Below are positions 35,573 to 49,382 of a DNA stretch of 64,000 bases, piece after piece. The notes under the pieces were generated by a model. That model was not told where the DNA came from. It saw nothing but the letters and a program-made list of their open reading frames with translations, and searched no databases. Positions within the stretch are counted from its first letter, which is position 1. Each line of letters starts with the position of its first letter. The DNA lies in the NCBI RefSeq assembly GCF_000208745.1, contig NC_030853.1, positions 31,698,628 to 31,762,627 on the forward strand, given 5' to 3'. The stretch is from Theobroma cacao (taxonomy: Eukaryota > Streptophyta > Magnoliopsida > Malvales > Malvaceae). Made by a program: the position numbers and the translations under genes.

Positions 35573-36852
35573 TGTAGGATGAACCAAAGGGTTCCAAACT
35601 TGCAGAGAGTCAAAGCCAGAGAGAGAGGTGGATACGTTTATTGTTCTTGGAGGGCTGGAAGCTAATCTGTTACTTTCGAAGACAGAACCCTCCAATTTAG
35701 GTAGTGCATTGCGCCTTATATCACATCAGACAAGCAACTGGCTGCTTACAAAAATGCGGGTAGGTATACTTTGTCTGATTTGTGTGTCTCGTGTCTATAT
35801 TATTAAATGTTTGATTCCTTGCAATTTCTTTTATTTCAGAAGGCTCAGCTTAATAATGTGTAAAACACTGTAAGGAACAGCTTGACATACACGAAATTTA
35901 TCGACTATTGTCAATGAAAGTGGCAATGACCATCTTATGTAAGCTCACTGTACAAGAAGACTTGGTTTTGGAGACGTGGAAGATGATGTTTTGTGTATTA
36001 AATGAAGCTTAACACAGCATATCTAGGAACCAATAGAGAATAAACGAGAATGTGCAGCAAAAACAGAAAATACATAGCTGGAAGAACAAAAGGCTTTTCC
36101 AAGCCTGATATGGATTAACTGAGGAATTTATATTTCATACAAGACTTAAAACCTAAGTTGTACACTGCAATACACTATCAGAGGCTAAACATCAGTTCAG
36201 CATAAATTAGGTGCAAATCTGACATAAGGCATGACAGCAAGTAATCCGTCATATTACAAAACAGTAAGGCATGGACGCAATTTTGTTGACTTGGCTTAGA
36301 GGAGGTCTTTAATGCAAGCCTTAATTCAACACAAGATTTCAGTGTAGCTCCATTGGCTTGGAATTTCCTATTAAAAATTCCCTTCAAGGACCACCATGTG
36401 TTTACCTGATTCCATGGTGATCTTTGGAGCGAGGTCCATGTGCGGAACACATTCCATACTGGAACTGCAAACAAGCTCCCTTGTTCTGGTTAAAGGCTTA
36501 CAGCTTTAGGGCGAAGAAAAGAATGTTAAATGGTTTCGGTGCTTTAACGGAAGAGGCTAAACGGTAGGATACAGCATGATATAGCGGCTTTCGGGTTTTT
36601 TTCTTGTGGAAGGATGTTCCCACTTTTCCGGACAGTATGTACTAGCTGATAAGGTTCTGAGTCAACAAAATTTTCAAATGATAATAAAAATGTACAAGGA
36701 AAATTTAATTCCATTTACTCCTTTAAATAAAGAAGCCATCAGGATTGTCTTCACATATAGGGAGAAGCTTGATGAATACAAAAACATAGAAATAAATAAA
36801 AATAATTGATATTAATGGAACTCCCGATATACAGATACCAGCAATAAAACAC
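35573..36852. other. Intergenic: upstream of ABCG copy 2, downstream of copy 3
   Basis: No gene supported. A possible TATA element (GATATAAG on the minus strand) lies near 35717-35724. The adjoining phrase TAGTGCATTGCG has a counterpart (TAATGCAATGCG) upstream of copy 3 near 46750, so the promoter region was included in the duplication. Confidence 0.5.
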
Positions 36853-39800
36853 CTACCTCCTTTGGAAGTTCACTCTTCCTATAACATAAGCAAAAAGGGT
36901 AGCAAACAGAACAGGGAAGACCAAAAGAACAACAGCTACTATGCCTAAAAATTCATGGTGAAAACCAAAGTAATCTTCTAAGAAAGCAGCGACCGTCTTA
37001 GTTTCTCCAAAAGCCAACATTTCTTTGTCAATATCTCCATACTGTGAAGTGAGCATGCCATTCAGTGCCCAAGACGTGGGACATAAATAATACAACCAGA
37101 GCCACCACTTTGGTATTTGCTGCAAGAAAGGTACAGAGATGTAACTGAGTTGCTATTTTTCCATACTTAAAACATACTTGGGCATAACATGCCATGTTCA
37201 GAAGTTTGAACTACAAACACCTAAAATGGTCCTTCAATAAGACGTGCTCACCATCTTTTACCTATTCTATCAGTTTCACGCATGAGAATATCAAGGTTTG
37301 ACATGATCTCCACTATGCAGAAACCATCATGAACTACTAAAAATTTTGTACATTATACGAAATCACTCGGATAAGGACTTGATAATTTAGAAGCTTACTG
37401 GTCTTGGTATTATGAATCCAGAAAACAAATTCAACATTGTGTAGGCAGATGATGACAAAATGGAAGCCACTTGAACATTTGGAGTCAGTGACACTAGCAG
37501 CATCCCCAGGTAGTTGAAGTATAGCAGTGAACAAAACATACTATAGAATGACCAGAATATTTTATAGGCTGACAAATAGTAGCCAATCATTGGATATGTG
37601 ATGATCACATAAATAACTGCTAGGATAAACAAGAATGGAATCTCAACAAGCACCTACAAAATCAAAAACCAATTTATCAGGAGGAATCAAGAAGAGCCAG
37701 TACAAAAACCCCTTAATTATACATTGGTTACTATTTGAGGGCATAAAACTTCCAAGTCCAAAAACTAAAGAAAAAGGTTTTCCATGATCGAAAGAACCAT
37801 GAAAATAATTGAACTACGGTAGTAAACAGGTACTTTTAAAGTCTAAACCAATTTCATCAGCTGCTTCTGTCTTGAAATGCTTTAAATTCAGACAAAATTA
37901 AATACCAAGTTTTTATGAGAAGTTTAAACCTGTGCAAATGAATAGGCCCATGAAGAGTACATTCCTGCAAATTTTTCCCGGTAAAAAACTGTGCGCTCTG
38001 TTGCAATATATGGTAGAACTGTTGAACAATTGTTTATGCCAAAGAAAATTATGACTGCATACATGGAACCAACTACATTGAACAGGTCTTGTTGGTTATT
38101 TCTACAAAACAAGAAACAGAACACGAAATCAGTCCTTTCCAATAGCATATACTCACAACTATAGCCTTGAGCATTTAGAGATATCCAATGCAAAGGTTTC
38201 CCTATGATACTAGAAATGATTGTATCTAGATAGAGAGAAGAAAATGGTTTACATGCGAAAATGCGTACTGCTTGCCATGAGCCAGGGAAGATAAAGAGAG
38301 AAGCAGGCAGATTGAATATTAAAGAATTATTTAGAGAAACAAAGGTGACAAATGTAAAATAAATAAGTAGAGTTTCAAAATTTGTGGTCACTGACATTTT
38401 TTTTCCTCGCTGCCAGAATAGCACGCCAAACAGCAGAGACGAGGCAGAAATGAAAATGATGCGTGTCAAATTGTATGAAGGACTTCGCCAATAAGACAAA
38501 CACTGTTTCCACAGGCATGCTTTGAACTGTTCCCAACCATTCTGAGGGAAGCGAGTAGGAAAATGTAAATCTTTTGAACCTGGAGTCGATGAGCTCAACT
38601 GCTTAACCAACTCCTTGTTTTCCCTACAGTGGCAAGACCAAAGGAGTCACATGCAAGGCCAACACTTTATACTTCCATGGCAAATGAATATTATTTACAA
38701 GCTCTACATTTTCCTAATAATTACTTTCTAATTTATATTTTCTCTAGTATCTTTACTTACTTATACAAGGTGGAGCCCTCATAAATTTGAGCAAAATCTA
38801 TGCCCATTCCAGCTTCTGCTGATTTAGAAGTAACTTCCAACATCCATGTTGCTGGATTATAGTTATCTATGATCTTGGGCACTCCAGGGATATTCTATAG
38901 CAATAATGGGAGAAAGACTAATCAGCTTCAGGACCCAAATTATGTTTCTCAGAGACTACAAGTGTTGCATCTCAGACAATAATGGGAAAACGTTTGAGCT
39001 ATTATAATTCCTAAAGTTGACTGACCTGAAAGTATTCAATAACCTTACTGGAGTTATGACCCAGCGGCCCAGAGTAGATAATCCGTCCCCCAGTTTTCAT
39101 CAAAATCAACTGCAAGGAGAGGAATGCATAATGATTTTCCTTTTTCAATTACTGAGTCAGAACCAGGAGCCTTCTCATGGAAAAGAGGTCCGAAGACAAG
39201 TTAATCCCATTATTTGGAAAAAGAAGAGGTATACAAAGTACTCTTACCTCATCAAATTCCTCAAAGATGTCAATGCTTGGCTGGTGGATGGTGCAAACAA
39301 CTGTTCTTCCAGTTTCAACAACATTTTTCGCTGCTCTCATAACAACTGCAGCCGCTCTTGCATCCAAACCTGAAGTAGGCTCATCCATAAATATGATAGA
39401 TGGATTGGCGACAAGCTCCACAGCTATGGTCAGCCTTTTCCGCTGCTCAGTTGATAGCCCATTGACTCCGGGTATGCCTACTAAAGAATCTCTAATCCCA
39501 TCAAGCTCTATAGTTTCAATGACCTTATTAACAAATTCCTGAGGATAATCAATAGAAAATTTTTTGTAGAAATCAATATCAATAATCAAATCCAGCATCG
39601 GATTTTAAAAAAAGAATGTACAGTCATGGTCTGAAAAAGGTATCATACAGCCTTAGTTTTTGAATCAATCTGAGATGGGAGGCGCAGCCAAGCAGAATAC
39701 ACTAGCGATTCTTCCACAGTGATTTGAGGAGAGTGTATATCATTTTGCTCACAGTAACCTGATACCCTTGCAAATGTATCTTGAACCTTCAGGTACCCAC

Positions 39801-42800
39801 CAATTCTAATCTCTCCTTCAATAATACCACCAGTTTTTCTTCCAGAAAGAACATCCATAAGAGTTGTTTTCCCTGCTCCACTGACACCCATCAATGCTGT
39901 CAAAACACCAGGCCTGAATGCACCCGTAATGTCCGAGAGAAGCTGTAGCCTTTTATGCTTAAAACCTCGTTCTCTCATTTCCTGAAACAAAATAAGGGCA
40001 TCAGCAACTGCAGAATAACAACTGACAACTACCTGAAAGATAAATGTAAACCAGCAGCAGAAGAGCTACCAAAGGGGTGTCTACGTAGTATTGCACATCT
40101 TGAAATGTTACAGTTAACGGCTCAAAAGGTAAAACCATTTGTCCTGTGAAATTTACAAATAACACCAGTAAGAAAAGCGGGAAGACATATGTAATACATC
40201 CACACATAAGATATACATTACCATGAAAGAGAGGACAAATATACATAATCTACGTATCCTATGTGGTCATGTGGACAATAAGACTTCTGTTTATCATGCT
40301 CACCAGTTTTAGATACTGCAACATTTCCAGGATCAACAGTGGATTTACTATCATTGTCATCGATTTTTCTGTGTAGTTGAGAGTACCTGTCAAAAGAAAT
40401 AATAGCCCGAGACTTTCCTGGAGCTGAATGCATATAAATGTATGGCTTAGCACATATGCCAAAAAGAATTTTACTTATTAAAGAACCTATACTTCTCAGC
40501 AGAAGATAAACTTACGCTTCAAGAAAGTCAAAGCAAAGGTAAAAACAACGTTGAAAAGTAGTATGAACCCAAATAAAGCTGCAACTGATATCCAGTAAAA
40601 GTAGCTACCGAAGCTCAATCCTCGACTTTCTAGAGTTTGTTGCCCTATGCTTGTATTTCCAGACATCACCTGTAAATACAATTGAAAAGAAAATGATATC
40701 CACAAACAAATGAATAACTGTTGAAGGCTTACAGGATGCGATCATCATGTCACTAAACATGAAAATGTAATTTGACCGAAAAGAAAAATCTAAATCATAT
40801 AGGGAGGAAAATATTTTCAAACACTTGTTAGCATTACTACATCCCAAGAATCTTTTGTAGGAACTAAAGAACAAAAGAAAGAAATAAAATTAAACAGCCT
40901 AAACAGGCTGACTAAACCAACTACCACACCCTTACTACTGAGATTGTTGGAGCAGCCAATTACCTTTTCCCACCGGGGAGCAAGAAATTCATTCACAGTC
41001 AGGCCTATCTCACCATACGTCAAAGGAGAAAGCCAAAATCCCCATCCCAGCCAAGTCGGCATAGATGCTGCAACCAATAAAAGGAAGGCGGGAGTTAGCA
41101 GAAAAGCTTAGCTCTTATGTGAACAAATGTCATTTACTTTAGTTAGAAAATAGCTCGCAGAAATCTTACGTCTGGGGAGAATGAAGCCACCGAACAGTAA
41201 AATAATCATAATGGCTAGCGCACCGGCTGTTGTGGAAGCAACTATAGTTTGGAAGAGCGAGGCAATACAACGAAACATGGATATTGAGGCTAGGTGCACA
41301 CCAAAAAATAGAAGGAATTGACGGAAGAACCTAATAATGATAATAGAACATACAATAAATTGGAGTCAACACAGAAGTTAAATCCACTCGTGGTGTAAAA
41401 CTGTGTAACTCAATCCTGAGAGTTAAATAGTTAAACTCATCAGCCATGAATTTCGTTTAAGTCCAACTTCCATATTATTGTCCGACATTACCAGCATACG
41501 ATTTAGCTATTCCAGAACAACAAAGGTTTCCATATGCAACTGACCTTCCAACCTCAGGGCTGTAGCCTATGACGTAATAAGTCATAGACGTCCAAACAAA
41601 GGACTCCAAAAGTGAAAGCGGAACTTTTAGGACTGCTGCAGGAATCGCATAAGCCCAGGCAGGGTAGAAGCATAACTCTCTCTGCTTATAGAAAACTGCA
41701 ATTCTTGAAACAGTCATGCTCAACTCTGGAAACCCATCAACAAGAAGTATCACAAGTGCATAAAATAAAGAACCCATAAAATAACTTGAATGGATGACAT
41801 CAACAGCCATTCGGGTGCGCAGGAAAACTGTCATTGTTATTGAAGCAATTATGACAAGCTGCAAAGAGAAATGACCCAAAAATATTGCTTTCAGATATAA
41901 AGATAACCATGTATGCTGGTCATAAATGATGAAAGTATGAAGCAAACAAAATGTAAATTACCTGGACAGATTTAAACACATAAGTAAAAGAATTTCTCTT
42001 CATTAGAAGAAACTCCCTCAATGAACAAGCTCTAAACAGCTCCCATTTACTCAGAGAGTATGATTTAAAGGATAGGGCATTTCTGTGGCTTTCAGATTTG
42101 TAAAATGGCTTGGAGAGCGCCTCATCTAAATTCAGGCCAATATGACACTCTTTGAATCTTTTTATGAACTGGTCAACAGAAACATAACTGTAAGGTTGCT
42201 CTTCGTAGTACCAATACTGCGCTTGATCTTTTCTTGAGATTACCTGAACCAGATACAAAAAGGCAACCATCTAAGAAATGAATGAAAAGATGGAAATAAG
42301 ACAATGATGAACCTGGTAAGTATACCTCCTGAAGGAAGTCAGCAATGCCCTTTCTTTCCGGACACTTAAATCCACAGTCCTCAAAGAATTTGCAAATATA
42401 ACTGCGAGGGCCATGATACACAATTTTCCCTTCTGCCATCAGAATAACATCATCAAAGAGATCAAAGGTCTCTGGTGCAGGCTGAAGAAGTGATATCAAT
42501 GCAGTAGCATCAGTAATATGCACCAGATGCTGAAGGCAGGACACGATCTGGAAAGTGGTTGAACTGTCAAGACCATTTGATATTTCATCCATGAACAGAG
42601 CTTTTGTTGGCCCCACAATCATCTCGCCTGCGTTTAGAAAAATAACTTACTCAATCCCTGGGCAGCTAATTCCACAACAGCGTACAAAACAGTATTCCTG
42701 CCAAAGAAATGACCAAATGCCTTAAACTAGTAAGTCTACCCTCAAACGTCCACTACCTGTTGTCAGTCTTTTATTTTGACCACCTGAGATACCTCTTCTT

Positions 42801-45800
42801 ATGGCATCTCCAACCATTGTGTCTGCACAGATGTCAAGTCCAAGAATCTGAAAATATAAATTGTTTTAAAACAAATCCTTGCACAGCCAAGTGTCAAAAT
42901 GAAATTACATAATATTCAGCTCTATAAAAGAGAAATGGTGAATTACCTTCAAAATATAATCTGTTTGGAGAGTACTTTCTTGTCCTTCAACTGATATTGC
43001 CTGTGAAACAGATTTAAATACTAAAGGTTAAACCAATAGAATACAGAACATTCTAAGAAGCATGAGTATATAATGCGTTCAGAAAAATGTGAGAAATTAT
43101 TATCAAAATTGAATTGGAACAATAATTTTCTCCTTTGATGAGTAAAAACGTAACAGAGACTCTGACCTTTGATAAAGATAATTGGTTAAATGCAGATTGA
43201 ACCTTACTTTAATTCATTTAGTGACACAGGAAATTCATGTTAAGTGAATCATGCCAAGAAATACGCATATGCAACAAAGTATCCACTTCTTATCTAGGAT
43301 TAAAATCCTCTAAAGCATACATAGCATTATGCCCAGCAAGAATGAGAAGCAAATTCTAGTGTTCTAATTTAAAGGCAAAAATCCATATGTTATCAGATTC
43401 CTTTATGTGAAACAAAGAGCCCCATCCCCCCGCCTCATTTCTCACTTTGGCCTTGCTCAACTGTACCCTGAAAACATTTCTTTCTCAACAAACTATAAGG
43501 CGCAACACAGTGACCATACGTATAATTGAGTAAATTATGGAACATTGCCTTCACTAACAAGAAACGTTGTGACCTTGGAAAGAAAATGGACAAGCTAAAT
43601 GTTTACCTTCATGTAAGCATCTATGTCGGGATCAGGGACTACCCCAGCCTGCTTCTCTCTCCGGCTGACTTCTTTCATGATTTCTTTCATACAGATAAAA
43701 GAAAATAATATATATACATATATGTAAATAAACCACTGAAACGGTATCCAGTTGAGAACCTGACAAGATTAAAATATGTACAAGAAAATCGCTTGGTAAT
43801 ATCGTCAAGGAGCTCTTACCAGCTCGGCTTCCTATTCCCTGAAAACGTGCAGAAAAATCTATTATTTCCCTAACTGTCATCTCTGGGGTATGCAGATCAT
43901 ATTGGCTTATATAAGCGGACGTTTTCTGAGGAACAAATTCTTCCAGTCGGTAGCCATTGTAATTTACTTCCCCTGCAACCTTTTAAGAAGTAAAGAGCGA
44001 AAAAATTTATAAGAAACCCCATTATTGTCTTGGTGATCAAGATCCCACTAAACACTAATGGCTTAGAGTACCAGGTGGTCATTCAATCCTATAGCTCGAT
44101 AAAATATGCAGCTTTTTTTTTTACACACATACAGAAGAGCTTAAGGCAAAATGCAGCATAGAGCTTTATGAAGTTAACTGAGTCTTAACCAACCAAATTC
44201 ATATTAACTTTTTCAATGTTCTCAGAGTAGGCAAAACAATGCAGAACTGCTAAATCGAGCTTACATAAACTTCAAAATGTCAAGTAAAACTGGAATGGCT
44301 GAACCAAGTTTTAGAACATTCTTAAACTGTACTTTTGCCTAAATATGGTGAATTATATTGTAGAAAACTTCTTTTTTTTTTTTTCTCATTTTTTACCATA
44401 AACTCTTTTATTTCCATTTGTAACAGCATCAAGCTCATGTCGCAAGTAACACTTTAAAATATTTCCTAGAAGACATTAGCATCAGCAGACCTTAAGAGAT
44501 TGGCTTAGTTTCCCGGATAGCGCCAGCAGTAATGTGCTTTTACCACATCCTGGAGGGCCAAGCAATAAAGTCATTCTGCAGGGAAAATGAATGAGATTTA
44601 GTCAATTTAGACAGAAAAAGCTATTCAAAGAGAAACATATAGTAACAGAAAAATGTAAGTTGGAACGATTGGTTGGAAAATTACAGGTTCCCTTTTTCTT
44701 CGTCCTTTATTCCTCTCTCATTTGACTAGTTACTAGTAAAAAAATTCTTTTCCTTTATTACTTATTTCTGACAACTATAAATAATTTCACTACTTTAAGT
44801 GTACAAGAGATAAGAAAAGCTAGAATATGATAATTAGAAACCCAAAAACTGACTTATGCTTTAGGCATCAGATGTCTATGTGTATATAGTGCAGCTTCAG
44901 GCTCAATCAAGGTCACTCTATTCCGTGAAAATGTCAATTCGTTCCATTAGCAAGCGTCAAAGCTGGCTAAGACTGTAAGACAACCACACACACTATATCT
45001 TTTACCCTATCGTGAGTTTATTTTCCGTTCAGACTCAGAAGACGGAAGCAAGTGTGATTGAATTTTCCTTGCTGCGCTATAAATTCTGTCTTGGAGGAAT
45101 TGTGCTTGTGCACATGGTCTTTTATTTTAATTGTCATAGGTTGTCTGAACTGCAAGTTTAGATCTGCTGCTCTTGAGTTTATGCTATCGGTTTTAGACTC
45201 AAGTCTTGTACTGCCGGTAAGTTTTTTGTACATGATGTCAAGGTGTCTTATATCCTGCCCAAGCAGACAAATTCTGGCTTGCTCTTTTGTTCTCCCTGGA
45301 CTATTTCAGGTTTTCCCTTATGGGATGATTGATAAAATTCTTATCTTGACTGAGCAAAAAAAAATATCTCAGTGCATCAGACAGAGTTCATGGGTGCCTT
45401 TCTAGCTATATAGGATTAACGAAAAAACTTAACAATTTCTGAATACTCCAGGGGTGTACCTTCCTGGTTTAATGATACCGCTGACATCTTTGAGGATGCT
45501 TATCTTGGCTTCTTGTCTTAAACCTGACAGATTGGTTAAACCCTGTGACAAGCAGGAAAAAAGAAACTTAGCCAACTTAAAAATAGGAAAAGGAAACTGA
45601 TTTCAAATTTCTGAAGTGAGTTCCTGGTGATCAAAGGCTAATCAACTTCCCATGGCGTTTGATTATGGGAGAGCATAGCAGCTAAAGGACTCAATTACTG
45701 GACGAATATAAAAATTATCCACTGATGGACCCGGCAATGGATATTGAGAAAATTAGTATTCAACAATTCAAAGGGTTCAACAGATAGAAGTGGAACAGTC

Positions 45801-46603
45801 AAGACTGCCTTATGGGAAAGCTTAAGCCATATCAGGATTTATACCGTATAATTAGCACTTATAATGAAGGGCAAAAGCTTTTAAGCTCTGAAAAGTAAAC
45901 CCAAATAATGAGCACAGGTACTCACTGAAAGCATGCTTTTAGTGGCGTTCCAGAGAGTGGGAAGAGGCTTGCCATGAACTAATTGGCATGCTGCTTCGAC
46001 ATTGAGATTCTTATATCTTACTTCCACAGTCGGTAACTTGACCCCTACCCTGAAAGACATATTAAGTTGTAACTTATAGATCACAATAACATATTCATAG
46101 TTGCCATTACCGCTAAAGTCTTACTTAGTTATATAGCTAAGCATTTAGAACGGAAGTGAATGTGTGCCAGAGAGAGAACAAGGACAAAAGAGAGGGATAA
46201 TGATTTACTTGTCAATTCTGTCCCTAAGTTTCTGCAACAGACGCAGGTTATCATTTTCAATTTGTTTGATGAGCTTCTCTACGAACATGTGCCGCTCATC
46301 AGCTCCAAGTTTGGTGACATTAACAACCCTTTTTTCTTTGAAATTTCCATTGCCTGACGTTCCGTTTTCTTCCTTATCGTCAAACAAAGCAGTAGTAATC
46401 CGTTCAAACGTTGGCAATCTCTGAACTGCAGCCCATTGCAAATCATATCCATCATCAACATCATCACCTTCACTATGATGCGCCGAAATCACACTGCGGA
46501 AACTTGAGACATGGCTTCTGAATGAGGACCTGATGCTCTTTCCAATTTCTGATAACTCAATCCGCATAGATTCTATCTCGTCATGACCCACCAGTTGAGC
46601 CAT
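36853..46603 (-). CDS. PDR-type ABCG transporter, copy 3, complete
   Basis: Full-size ABCG/PDR exporter, ABCG37/PDR9-like. Exons: 46603-46209, 46049-45926, 45542-45460, 44575-44491, 43979-43820, 43683-43607, 43000-42947, 42847-42757, 42627-42326, 42243-41962, 41858-41545, 41330-41170, 41067-40964, 40669-40516, 40423-40304, 40143-40070, 39981-39649, 39538-39248, 39109-39026, 38894-38761, 38623-38396, 38101-37930, 37653-37399 and 37119-36853; phases all agree, 1447 residues. NBD1: Walker [10 protein letters not shown] at 207-215, signature ISGGQNKRL, Walker B ALFMDEIS. Membrane domain 1 lies in exons 10-14. NBD2: Walker [10 protein letters not shown] near 892, [21 protein letters not shown] and [10 protein letters not shown]. 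Membrane domain 2 lies in exons 21-24. The start [13 protein letters not shown] is the normal N terminus for this clade. This is the most canonical copy of the three and the best reference for the others. Confidence 0.95.
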
Positions 46604-47224
46604 TGCTTGATAAGATTCCAAAGTGTTAGAAAGTTAATTAGGAGCCAGGAAGGAGGAGTGCCTATTCGAGTGTATAAATACAGATATTCCTTGGAATGAT
46701 TAAATCCGTTACGTTTTCAAAGACAAAATTAAACTGGAAGTGGATGAGGTAATGCAATGCGTCATGCCTCTCGTGTTGTTGTCATGGACAGGCTCACAGC
46801 AAGAAACTGGCCATTGAAAGTGCTGCGGGCACACATGACTAGTCTGATGAAGTTGAGCACCGCTTCTATTCAGGCATGTACATATTGCTTACATATTGGT
46901 TGACGTTAGAAGAAACAAAGCCAAAAATGGTTAAATTAATATTGTGAAAACAAGAAACAAAACTTTGAACAAAGGCAGCTTATAATATTTAGAGCGTGGA
47001 TCATTCGGTTTAGACCAAGCAAAAATTTATTCCCTTACTTTCAGCTTCTGAAGCATTGGATTGGATTGGATTGGAGTGCAAGTGCAGTGCAGCCTATATA
47101 TGTCATCAACACAACATTTTTCAACATTTGTCCGACCCCTTGTGTGATGTATCACCTTCTTTGAGTTGAAACGTCTATTACATAGGCTTCCTTATTTAAC
47201 CACGTGTCAGTTAAATCACTGTTC

Positions 47225-47643
47225 ACGTTTTTTAATCTCCCAACGAATCTTCGCAGAAGAGTTAGTCAAACCACGGTTGTCCATGAATCAAATTGAAATC
47301 TCTTTCACCCATGAGTCACTCAACGCACATTTTCAAGCTAGGAGTTTCAGACCTCTGTCATTCATGCCCAGGCTTTAACAAAAGGGTTTGAAATCTCTGG
47401 TTTTGCTTGCTAAGTCCATTGCATAAGTAAAAAGAAGACCCAAGGGGCTTTCTCATTCTATGTGAGCTAGGACAATGGCCACGTTTTCAATCTCTCAGCC
47501 CATGTGAGTCAAACTTTGCAAAAGAAATATCAAGAGCCATGAACCATCAAACTCAAATCTCTTTTGCCCATGAGTCAGTGAAGCCACCTTTTGAACCTAG
47601 AAGTTTTAGACCGTCAAATGACGCAACGGTTTGAAATCTTTGG
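47225..47643. repeat. Diverged direct repeat pair of about 170 bases
   Basis: Units at about 47225-47400 and 47481-47643 share, in order, ACGTTTT, AATCTC, GTCAAAC, CCATGA, AAATCTCTTT, CCCATGAGTCA, CTAG-AGTTT-AGACC and TTTGAAATCT. No coding potential is evident. Not recognised as a known element. Confidence 0.65.
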
Positions 47644-48159
47644 CATGGCTTCTGAAATGTGAGTAACAAAAAGTTGCACTCCACCGCGTTGAGGTGGGTA
47701 CCTTTCTCTAGTTATATTAAATGGAAGCTTTCAATTGTCAATTATCTATTAATATTTAAAGAAAATTACAGAATATAAAAATATTTGAATAAATAATAAA
47801 AATAACAATTAATTGAATAAAATGAATAATGACTTACCAAAATGATTGGAAGATCTTAAAATTGCTTTCACAAAGTTGATTCATTCTAAATAATTATAAA
47901 AGCATAAGATAAAAAATGGTAATTAAAATTGAAGATAATTTTTTAAAAAATTTCATCATCAAAATTAAAAAAATTTTAATAAGTGTAATTAATATTCGTT
48001 TTATTTTGACTTTCAAAAAATATTCATTTTATTTTAATAATTTTATTATATAAATTATGTCGCTTATCAATAATTACTTTTAATATATTATATTTTTTCA
48101 ATATAAATTTTATTTCGTTATTAGAGCCATTTAATTAACAAAATATGATTATTTCAACA

Positions 48160-48380
48160 TTAACATATATTAAGATATTAAAAATCAAATGTTTTCAAAA
48201 AGTTATTTAAATAAAAAATTTTGCTTAGTAAGACATGAGAAAATATTTTAAAAATATATTTTTTTAAATAATTATTTTCAATTTATTATTATTATTATTA
48301 TAATAATTTTTTTAAATTTAAATTTAAAATTATTTATTATTATTATTATTAAATTTAAAATTATTTTTAATGAAAAGTTC
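48160..48380. repeat. AT-only low-complexity tract with ATT runs
   Basis: Almost entirely A and T, with two runs of ATT units and repeated AAATTTAAAATTATT. Possible matrix-attachment-like DNA, but nothing specific can be shown. Confidence 0.6.
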
Positions 48381-49382
48381 AACACCCACGTTCACCCACC
48401 ACTCTAGTCATATTAACAATAACAATAGGTGAAAGCTGGGTAGAGGGAGGGTTGCCGTGTGGCACCCTCCCAACTCAATTGCATTTTTATTTTTTTGCTT
48501 AAAAAAACCCAAAAGTTTTATTTTAAAATAAGGTACGAGTCCTATCACGCTAGCTGCATCCAGTTCAAAATATTATGTAATCCAAAGAGAAACCCAACAC
48601 CATAGATGCCCTTCTCTTCTTTTACAAGTTACCACTTGAAATGGATGAGCCACCAAGTATCATCTCCTCTAATGTTCAAGGACAAATTAATTATGTAGAG
48701 GGTAAGGTAATATGCTGTTCAGGAAGTAGTAAGAATGGTATTGAGAGAGAACAAAAGAATACCAAAGGCCAAAGGCAGCCTCAAGTCCGTCCCAGAGACA
48801 TTATCATTAGATAGTATTTTAACAATAGTTACAGGACATCTATTCTGGCAATTCAAAGAATATGGTACTATTCAGAAGATATTCGGACAAACTGGCAAAC
48901 TGGAGAAGGAATACAATAGCTGACTCAAACCCGTAAAGAGAATTGTGTCTAATCTAATGTGCTATATTTAAAAGACCAGATTCTTTCCCCACCACATGGC
49001 AGTCAACAAAAACAAGGAACATTACATCTTTGCGGTTTAGCAAAAGTCAACCCTGGCATTTGCAAGGAACTGAACTACCCCCACGGTGTAGATGGCCAAC
49101 GGTTACCTCTAATTATGACAACTTTGTACATAAAAATACAGATGCCCACACGGCTTCCATCAAAACATCGATGAACCCCAAAAGGTTTCCGTCACAAAAG
49201 ATCTAAGAGGAGAAGCAGTAATCAGCCACCCATTGTACAAGGCCAATGCAGAAGCTGATCAATTAGTGACTCAATTCAGGAAGACCACAGTCACGTTAAA
49301 GAAAAAGTCATGCTTCTCCGATTTAGTCATGGGAGAAATACAGCAGAAGCAGTTGCACTGTTATTGGTTTCCTTACAGTGGA

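Larger units (their letters stand above)
46604..49382. other. Intergenic between ABCG copy 3 and the PPR gene
   Basis: No gene supported. It holds the copy 3 promoter region, a (TTGGA)n microsatellite at 47055-47075, a direct repeat pair (47225-47400 and 47481-47643), a very AT-rich stretch at about 47750-48400 with ATT runs, and then the likely 3' untranslated region of the PPR gene toward 49382. Confidence 0.5.

Noticed and set aside
45058..45405. 115-codon plus-strand ORF in intron 3 of ABCG copy 3
   Set aside because: The translation is hydrophobic and Cys-rich, without motifs or a paralogous counterpart, as expected of a chance ORF in T-rich intron DNA.
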